From contig CALGNG010000056.1 in NCBI GenBank assembly GCA_937958735.1, positions 1-8,719 on the forward strand: a DNA stretch of 8,719 bases, given 5' to 3'. The position numbers and the translations under genes were made by a program. Below the pieces are notes generated by a model that made no database searches, had not been told where the DNA came from, and saw only the letters and a program-made list of their open reading frames with translations. This DNA is from an uncultured Aquimarina sp. GTDB lineage: Bacteria; Bacteroidota; Bacteroidia; Flavobacteriales; Flavobacteriaceae. This document shows, piece after piece, positions 1 to 8,100 of this stretch (positions are counted from its first letter, which is position 1; every line of letters begins with the position of its first letter).

Positions 1-3000
1 TAACCAATTCTAACGACGGGTTTAAATGTGCTAACGGAATTTCTCCTATAGATAAAGATCAAGATGGGATATTGGATACCATGGATAAAGATACCGATGG
101 GGACGGAATTCCAAATATAGTAGAATGTGGTGGAATAGATCCTTACGGAGATGACGATGGAGACGATATGTATAATTATTTAGATAATGATGTAAGTGGT
201 AATGGAGACAATGTAGTACAAAGTGCTTACGATAGAGATGGGGACGGAATTCCAGATTTTTTCGATACGGACTCGGATAACGACGGAATTTATGATATCG
301 TAGAATCTGGACAGGCAAGTTTAGATACCAATTTGGATGGAGTATTTAATGTTAAAGACACGAACTATATAGATACAGACAACGACGGTTTGGCCGATCT
401 ATTTGATGCAGACCAAGGAGGAACAGTGTTGTTAAGAGATACCGATAATGATGGAGTTTATGGATTATACGATATAGATTCGGACAACGATGGTATTGTA
501 GATATTATTGAAGGGCAGGAAAGCACAGCTTACCAAGCATTATCCAATATAGATGAAGACAACGATGGGATGGACGATGCTTTTGATATTGATTTTGGAG
601 GAGTAGCTAACGGAACAATAAATACAGATGGGATAGATACTTTTGATTATTTAGATACCGATGCTAATAATAACGGGATACTGGACAGTACAGAGGCCTA
701 CGATAGCGATGGGGATGGCATTGCAGAAACCATTATTTCTGGAAACGATACCGATAAAGATGGATTAGACGATGCCTTTGATTTAATGAAAAGTAGTTTT
801 GCTTCCGATAACGGAGGACAAACACCAGATAGCTTTCCCGTACCAGCATTATGCGACCGCTATAACTATTTAGGAGAATTTACAACAGAGGGCACTCCAT
901 TGTATTTAGAGGAAAGCGATGTGATTTCTCAAGAAATGATGGACAAGATAAACAGTGCGCTACCAGAAAGCTACCCCGTGCCAGATTTTAATCCGCATTA
1001 TATTTCTTCTGGTTATGACACCAATATTATAATCCAAGAACAAGCAGACCTATGGGTAACCTTTATAAGTGAAGGGGCAGATTATAAAAATACACTAGGT
1101 TTTTATACTTACGATAGTGCTAATCCTTTAACAAGAGTCCCAAGTCCAGAAGATATTACCATTATTTTCCCTAATGTATCGGCAGTAGATAGTGGAGGGG
1201 AGTTAGTGGCTGGGAATAAGGTAAACATTGGTAGTTTTCCTCCCAATACAGGAATCGGATGGGTGTTATTAGCAAACGCTTGGGAAGAAGGTTGTATAAG
1301 TACAGGAAATTGGTCGTTGTTTTCCAATCCAGACTTTAACCCAGAAAGTGATATAGCCTTACAACATCACAACGTATTGCTAACAGATGTAGAGAACGAA
1401 AGAATTATCCTAGGATTTGAAGACATTAGAAGAGATTACCCTTCTTGCGATCAAGATTTTAATGATGCCTTATTTTATGTTACAGCAAGTTCATACAATG
1501 CAATTCAAACAGAAAATTTTGCAGCAATTGATAATGCTACAAATGTAACTTCTGCTAACGATGGTGGACTGGAAAGTAATGGGGATTTAGCCAAATTAAT
1601 AGCCAAACGTAATTTTAATAGAGCTAAAGGTAATACGGTTAATAATCAGAAAAGGAGACAACAAAAGTTTATTCCAGGAATGCGTTCGGGTAAATCGATA
1701 AGTATTTTAAATGGATATTTTCCAAGTACAGGAATGTTTGGAACAGAAACCACCTTTATCTCTAGTCCAGAAGATTTAATAGAAATAACCAATGCAGAAG
1801 AAGTATTTGCTATAGATTATTACCAAAACGAAGTACGTGTAGCAGCTGCTTTTGCCACAGCAACCAAAGGGAGTATCTACGACCACTCAAAAATTATTTG
1901 CGATAGATTAAACGGATCAAGTCTTAAAGATGTTCGTACTTTATCGATTAGAAATCATACTATAATTAATACAAAAATAGAAAGAGCCAATGGAGAAATA
2001 GAACAAACCCTAACTTTCTCTGTAAAATTAGGCGAAGCTACTAACGAGATCTTTAGCTTTTGGAATATAGACCAATATCCAGAAGGAGATTATTTAAACT
2101 TTCAAATATGGGGAGGTTCGGTATCTCAAGTAGCTAACATAGCTAATACAATAATAGATAAATTAAAAGAATCTAAATCTTTAAAAAGTACTCCTGTTGT
2201 AGATAGAATTCCAACCGTTTTTGTTCAAAAAGGAAGCTACAAAGAAGGGAGACTAATTTTACGAATTACCAATAAAAGTGGTGCTCCAGAAGCCAAATTA
2301 ACAAGTAATTTACGTAGAACGGAGCTAAGCGAAGAAGTAGAAGATATTAAAATTCTAAGTTTATCTGGAGCTTACGAGGAAACATTAATTGTAGAAACAG
2401 GCTTTTTATTTGACATTGGTTTTTCGGTTTCGGGTATAGATTCAGAAAGATTGGATGCTTTGTATCTTGCCGATGGACCATGGGGTATAGATTACGATGA
2501 AGAGTTAGTTGAGGTAGTTGCTTTTGAAATTAATAAGCAAGAAAACTTAGAGGTTTTAGAGGATTATGTAGTAGAGCGTAGCGTAGAGCTAAAAGGGAAA
2601 GTAAAAGGAACCATAAATGTATTTAGAAACATCTTAGCAGGGGATCTTACTTTAGAGGTTGCTAGCACTGGAGGTATCCAATTTGCTATGGACACAGATA
2701 CTTCTGTAGAAATAATCTTAGTGCCAAAAGTATTAGAAGATTGGAAGAATAGGTTACGTTATACTATAGAAGCAAATAAAGAAACAAAAAGTTATAATCT
2801 TCCATTTTCTGACTTTGTAGATGCTTCTGGAAACACACAAAACTTGGATAATATAAGAAGTATTGTGTTTTCGGTACAAGGTAATTATATAGCTTACGAA
2901 GCATTTAAGCTAACCATAGCTAACTTAAAAGTAATAGCAGGAGCAGAGTCAGAATTATTAATGGTAGAAGAAGAACAGATAGAAGAAATAGTGGAGGAAA

Positions 3001-3308
3001 CAGAAGAAGCTATACAAGTAATGGCAACAGTACCTACTCTTTTAGAAACTCAAAAAATAACAAAATTAAGAAATTATCCTAATCCGTTTACCAGCGAAAC
3101 TATAATAGAAATCTTGGGGGAAGAGTACGCTAAGGTAACGATAAAAGTAGTAGACATGGCAGGTAGAACGGTGCGATTAGAAGATTTAATACCTGTGAAA
3201 AAAAATACCTATAGTTTTAAAACAAAAAACTTAAATAAGGGAATCTATCGATATCTAATAACTAATAAAAAAAGCAGAACCTTTAAAGGTAGTTTTATAA
3301 TACGGTAA
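1..3308 (+). CDS. Large T9SS-secreted calcium-repeat/DUF4114 surface protein, 5' partial
   Basis: The reading frame is open from base 3, so the true start lies left of the window and the TTG at 72 or ATG at 81 should not be taken as the start. About 1101 residues are visible (residue = position/3). Residues 17-258 are Asp-rich with twelve DxDxDG-type calcium-binding motifs (thrombospondin type 3 style). Residues about 337-497 resemble DUF4114, with the hallmark GFED at 471-474 and the acidic DQDFND at 483-488. Two further beta-rich regions follow (about 560-730 and 740-980); the second has an R-x-RYTI stretch reminiscent of carbohydrate-binding jelly rolls, which is only a guess. A Glu-rich linker precedes a type A T9SS sorting domain (about 1020-1101), which begins with NYPNPF and ends in a beta-rich GxYxYxIxxxx..F.IR pattern. 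The protein is therefore expected to cross the outer membrane through T9SS and be attached to the surface or released. A role in adhesion or matrix is plausible but not shown. A terminator follows directly. Confidence 0.9.
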   Translation, partial: TNSNDGFKCANGISPIDKDQDGILDTMDKDTDGDGIPNIVECGGIDPYGDDDGDDMYNYLDNDVSGNGDNVVQSAYDRDGDGIPDFFDTDSDNDGIYDIVESGQASLDTNLDGVFNVKDTNYIDTDNDGLADLFDADQGGTVLLRDTDNDGVYGLYDIDSDNDGIVDIIEGQESTAYQALSNIDEDNDGMDDAFDIDFGGVANGTINTDGIDTFDYLDTDANNNGILDSTEAYDSDGDGIAETIISGNDTDKDGLDDAFDLMKSSFASDNGGQTPDSFPVPALCDRYNYLGEFTTEGTPLYLEESDVISQEMMDKINSALPESYPVPDFNPHYISSGYDTNIIIQEQADLWVTFISEGADYKNTLGFYTYDSANPLTRVPSPEDITIIFPNVSAVDSGGELVAGNKVNIGSFPPNTGIGWVLLANAWEEGCISTGNWSLFSNPDFNPESDIALQHHNVLLTDVENERIILGFEDIRRDYPSCDQDFNDALFYVTASSYNAIQTENFAAIDNATNVTSANDGGLESNGDLAKLIAKRNFNRAKGNTVNNQKRRQQKFIPGMRSGKSISILNGYFPSTGMFGTETTFISSPEDLIEITNAEEVFAIDYYQNEVRVAAAFATATKGSIYDHSKIICDRLNGSSLKDVRTLSIRNHTIINTKIERANGEIEQTLTFSVKLGEATNEIFSFWNIDQYPEGDYLNFQIWGGSVSQVANIANTIIDKLKESKSLKSTPVVDRIPTVFVQKGSYKEGRLILRITNKSGAPEAKLTSNLRRTELSEEVEDIKILSLSGAYEETLIVETGFLFDIGFSVSGIDSERLDALYLADGPWGIDYDEELVEVVAFEINKQENLEVLEDYVVERSVELKGKVKGTINVFRNILAGDLTLEVASTGGIQFAMDTDTSVEIILVPKVLEDWKNRLRYTIEANKETKSYNLPFSDFVDASGNTQNLDNIRSIVFSVQGNYIAYEAFKLTIANLKVIAGAESELLMVEEEQIEEIVEETEEAIQVMATVPTLLETQKITKLRNYPNPFTSETIIEILGEEYAKVTIKVVDMAGRTVRLEDLIPVKKNTYSFKTKNLNKGIYRYLITNKKSRTFKGSFIIR
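51..773 (+). repeat. Twelve calcium-binding DxDxDG-type repeats within the first gene
   Basis: The encoded protein carries twelve variants of the motif, for example DKDQDGILD, DRDGDGIPD, DSDNDGIYD, DTDNDGLAD, DSDNDGIVD, DEDNDGMDD and DTDKDGLDD. One copy is degenerate (DTDANNNGILD). Spacing between copies is irregular (about 10 to 40 residues). At DNA level, the 18-mer GATGGGGACGGAATTCCA occurs exactly at 96-113 and at 237-254. This suggests recent duplication or conversion between copies. In this family such motifs bind calcium and stiffen a stalk; that is family knowledge, not something the sequence proves. Confidence 0.85.
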
Positions 3309-3319
3309 TAGATTATTTG

Positions 3320-3357
3320 AAAAACCAGCAGCATAAGTAAAATGTTGTTGGTTTTTT
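3320..3357 (+). terminator. Intrinsic terminator after the surface-protein gene
   Basis: Eleven bases after the TAA stop, the arm AAAAACCAGCAGCAT (3320-3334) pairs with ATGTTGTTGGTTTTT (3342-3356) across a 7-base loop. All 15 positions pair in RNA if two G-U wobbles are allowed. The 3' arm ends in six consecutive T. Because the A-tract pairs with the T-tract, a hairpin would also form on the opposite strand. However, no opposing gene is visible downstream, so the natural reading is a stop for the upstream transcript. Confidence 0.85.
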
Positions 3358-3431
3358 AAATTTATAAGAAAAAAAGTACTAGATGGTAATAGGGAAGTCT
3401 TTTAGGGGTAATTAATTAATTATCATAAGTT

Positions 3432-3439
3432 TATTTTTG
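3432..3439 (+). promoter_or_regulatory. Candidate Bacteroidota -7 box upstream of the PycTM-like gene
   Basis: TATTTTTG matches the Bacteroidota sigma-A -7 consensus TAnnTTTG exactly. It lies in the only sizeable non-coding gap of the window (3358-3580), after a terminator and before the three downstream genes. No clear -33 TTTG or TTG is seen at the usual spacing; the sequence there is TTTAGGGG. It would leave a leader of roughly 135 bases. Since the gap is very AT-rich, a chance match is quite possible. I see nothing else in the gap beyond AT-rich low-complexity sequence. Confidence 0.35.
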
Positions 3440-3580
3440 ACTAAAAAAGATTTTCATGATAGATTATAAAGTATTCTTAATTTTTTCACAAAAAAATGTA
3501 ATTAAATAAAAAATTAACGATCTAAATTGATTAAAATTGGATTGCGCTATCGATCTTATTAGAAATAACTACCTTAATAA

Positions 3581-4210
3581 ATGACAGAGAAAGAAACCTT
3601 AAAAAAAGAAAATAAATATCTAATGGACGAATTGGGTATTGATAAGGATAAGTTAAAAGGATTAAGAAAAAAACTTTCTAAAATAGAACCTAGACCAGAG
3701 AAAGGAGTCGAAACATTATTTCGATTACTCTCCAAAAACCAATACACCCTAAATGCAATGATTGATAGGAAATCCAATATTCTTATTTCCATAAATGCAT
3801 TAATACTATCCATTATTTTAGGAACCGTACTAAATCAATTAGACAAAGACCCACATCTTATATATCCTGCCATTCTAATTTTAGTAACCAATTTAAGCTC
3901 TATAGCTTTTGCCGTAATCGCTACACGTCCAGAACTAGAACATGGAAATAAAGAAACGGGAAACCTAATGTTTTATGGGAATTTTCATGAAATGGAAGAG
4001 GAAGAATACGTTAATGGAATTACAGATTTAATGCACCAAGGGGATCGGTTGTATAAAACCATAGCAAAGGACACTTATTACCTAGGAAAAACAATGAATA
4101 AGAAATTCCGATTATTAAGAATCTCGTTTAATGTTTTTTTAGGAGGAATTATTTTGTCGGTAATGGCCTTTTTAATGTGTCACATCCTTTTTGGAGGATA
4201 CCTAGTGTAA
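3581..4210 (+). CDS. Standalone PycTM-type (Pycsar effector / DUF5706-like) membrane protein
   Basis: This 209-residue protein has a charged, Lys-rich N-terminal helix (1-40) followed by the KGVETLFR linker. TM1 is at about 67-85, starting in a conserved-looking DRKSNILISINA segment, and TM2 at about 93-114, ending ATRP. A soluble loop contains NLMFYGNFHEM (128-138) and KDTYYLGK (163-170), and TM3 is at about 181-205. This layout and these motifs match the PycTM family, inner-membrane effectors of Pycsar cyclic-pyrimidine anti-phage systems. They also match the C-terminal half of flavobacterial HD-phosphohydrolase/PycTM fusions. Here the HD half is absent. The start is well fixed: tandem in-frame TAA stops sit immediately before the ATG, and the next Met is residue 15. 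No Shine-Dalgarno is present. No uridylate or cytidylate cyclase is in the window, so the link to defence comes from the family only. The next gene starts 52 bases downstream with no terminator between. Confidence 0.8.
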   Translation: MTEKETLKKENKYLMDELGIDKDKLKGLRKKLSKIEPRPEKGVETLFRLLSKNQYTLNAMIDRKSNILISINALILSIILGTVLNQLDKDPHLIYPAILILVTNLSSIAFAVIATRPELEHGNKETGNLMFYGNFHEMEEEEYVNGITDLMHQGDRLYKTIAKDTYYLGKTMNKKFRLLRISFNVFLGGIILSVMAFLMCHILFGGYLV

Positions 4211-4262
4211 TCTAAAAAAAAACAGTTAGCATAAAACTTATTACTATTATATAATTATAAAT

Positions 4263-5174
4263 ATGTTTTTAAAGATACTTATTGCAGCCCTACTCTTTAC
4301 GGCATGTAATACCAAAATTAACAAAAAAGAAGTCAGCACAAGGGTTTTAGAAACGCAAACAGAACTAGCCTATGATTTTTCGGTGCCTATCGAAATGTTT
4401 TTGGACGATCAACTTACAGAAATATCCGGTTTAGGTTACGATAAGGAAGAAGACCTAATATATGCACATAACGACGAAAAAGGACAAATATATCAGCTAA
4501 ATAAAACCAACGGACAGATAGTAAATAAATTCAAATTTGCTAAAAACGGAGACTACGAAGCAATAGAAAAAGTAGGCGACGATATTATTGTGGTAACAAG
4601 TAATGGCGATCTTTTTTATTACAATCTTATCAGCAAAAAAACAAAAAAAGTAAAGACTTCCTTTACTCATAAAAATAATATAGAAGGCCTCTGTTTTGAT
4701 GCCGAAAAAAATATATTATTACTCACCTGTAAAGGCGAGTGGTTAGAAGACGGAAAATCCAAAAAGCAAAAAGCCATATATGCTTACGATTTAAAAAATA
4801 AAAAAGTAAATCCTTCGCCGTATTTAGTAGTAGAAATAAAAAAAATGATCCGTAAGATTAAGAAAGAAAACCCATTACTTACAGAGTCCCAATTTAAGAA
4901 AGCCAAACATAGAATAGCCGATTTTTCTCCTTCTGGGATAGCCATCGATCCTGCTACTAAAAATATCTATGTAATCTCGGCAAGAGGAAGCTCCTTGGTG
5001 GTTTTTAATCCAAAACACAAAATAGAAAAAGTCGTTTTACTAGACGAAAAAGTAAACCCTCAACCAGAAGGCATTTGCTTTGACTCTAAATCCAACCTAT
5101 ACATAAGTACAGAAGGAAAATTAGAAAAAGGTAAAATATTCAAATTTTTAAATACACAAAACAATAATTACTAA
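4263..5174 (+). CDS. SdiA-regulated-type beta-propeller lipoprotein
   Basis: This 303-residue protein has a short hydrophobic signal ending in FTAC, giving a lipobox with Cys15. It is expected to be a lipid-anchored envelope protein; no clear acidic surface-export signal follows the Cys. The rest reads as a beta-propeller of the SdiA-regulated / YjiK-like family. Landmarks are LTEISGL (51-57), GDYEAIE (96-102), NIEGLCFD (139-146), SPSGIAIDP (222-230) and QPEGICFD (267-274). The recurring xEGL/PSGI/PEGI turns mark successive blades. A Lys-rich helical insert (about 191-219) separates the two halves. The family's biochemical role is not established and the name refers to regulation of an Escherichia/Salmonella member, so no function is assigned. 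It starts 52 bases after the PycTM-like gene and ends only 9 bases before the next ATG, so co-transcription with the giant protein is very likely. The start ATG is followed directly by a good signal peptide, supporting the choice. Confidence 0.85.
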   Translation: MFLKILIAALLFTACNTKINKKEVSTRVLETQTELAYDFSVPIEMFLDDQLTEISGLGYDKEEDLIYAHNDEKGQIYQLNKTNGQIVNKFKFAKNGDYEAIEKVGDDIIVVTSNGDLFYYNLISKKTKKVKTSFTHKNNIEGLCFDAEKNILLLTCKGEWLEDGKSKKQKAIYAYDLKNKKVNPSPYLVVEIKKMIRKIKKENPLLTESQFKKAKHRIADFSPSGIAIDPATKNIYVISARGSSLVVFNPKHKIEKVVLLDEKVNPQPEGICFDSKSNLYISTEGKLEKGKIFKFLNTQNNNY

Positions 5175-5183
5175 AACAATTAA

Positions 5184-8100
5184 ATGAAAAAAACATTACT
5201 TACCTGTATTTATATCGTCTTATTTGTGGGCTGTGCTACCAAAAAAATACAGATAGATAACTCTCTTAAAGAAGCTTTTAGCACAGATAAAGAAATTCAA
5301 CATTCGTTTTATTTAATAGGAGATTCTGGAGAAGAAGAAAATGTGTTAAAGCAGTTTGAGCAAAAAATAAACAGTAGTTCCCATAATACGACCACCATAT
5401 TTTTAGGGAATAATGCCTATTCCAATAAACAATTAATTAAACGTAAAGCCCTTTTTTCTAACCAACTAAAAAGTTTAGAAAACTATAAAGGAAAAGCGGT
5501 TTTTATTCCAGGCAGTTACGAATGGGACAATGGGCTAAAATCCATGAAAAAACACCAAAAGGAAGTAGAAAAACTTTTAGGCAAACACGCCTTTTCTCCT
5601 AAAAATGGATGTCCTATTACCGATATAAAAATTAGCGATGATATTGTAGTTATAGTAATAGATAGCGAATGGTATTTCGAAAATTGGGATAAACACCCAA
5701 CAGTAAATAAAGATTGCGAAATAAAAAATAGAAATGATTTATTTGATGCTTTCGAAGGATTAATAAAAAAGAATATAGGAAAAACCACTCTTGTAGCCAT
5801 CCACAGACCTATGTTTAGCGACGGTATTTATGGCGGAAAATCCACGTTTACACAACAGCTATACCCTTTGCCAATTTTAGGACATGCGATCCGTAAAACA
5901 TCGGGTGTTTTTAGCTCGGACCTGCAAAACAAAAGATACCTAGAATTTAGGCACCGTATGGTTACCCTAGCACAGCACAACCCTAAAGTAATCTTTGTGT
6001 CGGGGCACGAGCAATCTTTACAATACCTAGAAGAAAACAATATAGCGCAAATTATTAGTGGATCTGGAGGAGTAAAAACTGCGGCTACTAAAAATAATAA
6101 AGCATTATTTACTTACGGGGCTAAAGGTTTTTCTAAGCTAGACGTTTACAAAGACGGTTCTTCGGTAGTTAATTTTTATAGTATGGAAGAAGGAGAAGCA
6201 AGAAAAGTGTTCTCTCACGAGGTATTTAAAGAAGATACCCTTTATAAATCGAATCAATACCCCACTAATTTTCCTAAAACACATACATCACAAATCTATT
6301 CGGACGAGGAAGTAGCTTCTAATAAAGTAAAAAACTTTTTTTGGGGAGATCGGTATCGCAAATATTACGGGACAAAAGTAACCGCGCCTGTAGTGGAATT
6401 AGATACTTTATTTGGAGGACTAACCCCTGTAAGAAAAGGAGGGGGACACCAATCAAAATCCCTAAGATTAAAAACCGCAAGCGGCAAACAATACGTAATG
6501 CGCGCACTTCGTAAAAGTGGAACCAAATATTTGCAAGCCATAGCCTTTAAAGACCAGTATATAGAAGGAGTATACGAAAAAACAGCCTTAGAAAAACTAA
6601 TTCTAGACGTGTTTACAGGATCCCATCCATACGCCCCTTTTGTAATAGGTAGACTATCGGATGCCGTTGAGGTATACCATACCAATCCCGTTATGTATTA
6701 TGTCCCAAAACAAAACTCTTTAGGGAAATTTAACGACTCTTTTGGGGACGAATTATACATGATAGAAGAACATACCTCTGCGGGGCATGGAGATCTAAAA
6801 AGCTTTGGAAATGCAGAAAAGATTATTAGCACAGACGATATGTATAAAAGTCTTAGAAAAAACACGAAACATTATGTAGACCAAAATGCATACATTAAAG
6901 CACGTTTGTTTGATATGCTTATTGGAGATTGGGATAGACACGGCGACCAATGGCGTTGGGCAGAGTTTATAGGAGATAATGGACACAAATATTATAAACC
7001 TATACCAAGAGACAGAGATCAAGCCTTTTCAATTATGTCCGATGGATTTTTCTTAGGAGCAGGTACCGTAATCTCTCCAGACATAAGACTATTAAAATCG
7101 TACAGTGGAGACTTAAAAAGCCCTAAATGGTTTAATGCAGAACCATTTCCATTAGATGTTACCCTTACGGCACGTTCCAACGAAGATGCATGGTTAATAC
7201 AAGCTCAATTTATACAAGAAAACTTATCGAATAAAGATATAGACGAAGCCTTAGCCCTATTTCCAAAAGAAGTAAACGACGAAACCATTGTAGCGATTAA
7301 AGAAAAATTAAAAGAACGACGTAAAAATTTAAAAGAGATTGCTAAAAAGTATTACAAACATATAAGTAAATATGCAATAGTAACCGGTACAGATAAAGCC
7401 GATTCTTTTGAGTTAGAAAGGAAACCTAATGGAATAACCACAATAAAAGCATACCATACCAAGGACGGTAAAAGAGCCGATCTTATTTTTGAAAAAGAAT
7501 ATTCTAGAAAGAGTACACGAGAAATTTGGATATACGGGCTAGACGGGAAAGATAAATTTAGCGTAGTAGGAAAAAGTAATAAGTGTATTCCTGTTAGGAT
7601 TGTAGGAGGACAAGGGAAAGATTCTTACCTAATAGATAACGGTAAAAAAGTAGCCCTTTACGATTTTAAATCAAAAAAGAACGATTTTAAAAATAATAAG
7701 GGAATTCTAAAATTAAAAGATAAATACGAGACTAATATTTATGACCACAGTAAAATAGAAAATAACAGAAATAACATAATCCCTTTAATTGGTTTTAATC
7801 CCGACGATGGTTTTAAAATTGGTTTATCCGATACTTTTATTATAAACGGTTTTGAAAGAAACCCTTTTACACAAAAACATAAAATTTCTGGAGCTTATTA
7901 TTTTGCAACCAAAGGTTACGAAGCATCCTATACAGGAGAAATAGCCAATCTATTTGGAGATTTTAATTTTGGATTAGAAGCCTCGTTTCAAAGTCCTAAT
8001 TATGCCATTAACTTTTTTGGTTTTGGAAATGGCACCTCTAACCCAGAGCCAGATAACAACGATTTAGATTTGGACTTTAACCGTGTTAAAATAGAGCAAA

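Noticed and set aside
72..83. TTG at 72 or ATG at 81 as the start of the surface-protein gene
   Set aside because: The same frame is open back to base 3, and the upstream residues (including a DKDQDG motif at 51-68) continue the repeat pattern, so the gene starts outside the window.
46..318. Minus-strand His/Tyr/Leu-rich open frame
   Set aside because: It is the reverse of the Asp-rich calcium repeats (GAT/GAC read backwards gives its composition).
3409..3422. Perfect 14-base palindrome TAATTAATTAATTA as an operator
   Set aside because: It is a simple TAAT repeat in a very AT-rich gap, so symmetry is expected by chance. There is no second copy or regulator nearby to support it.
3358..3580. 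Remnant of an HD phosphohydrolase domain upstream of the PycTM-like gene
   Set aside because: The gap is short, AT-rich and has tandem in-frame stops before the ATG. No HD-type or other coding pattern is seen.
3581..5174. Complete Pycsar anti-phage locus
   Set aside because: Only the effector-like protein is present. The adjacent genes are an envelope lipoprotein and an outer-membrane protein, with no nucleotide cyclase motif.
5516..7022. Minus-strand open frames (5516-5800, 5828-6040, 6319-6507, 6365-6685, 6795-7022)
   Set aside because: All lie opposite the continuous + strand frame that starts at 5184, whose protein has clear domains. Their translations are Ser/Phe/Cys-rich and show no recognisable family.
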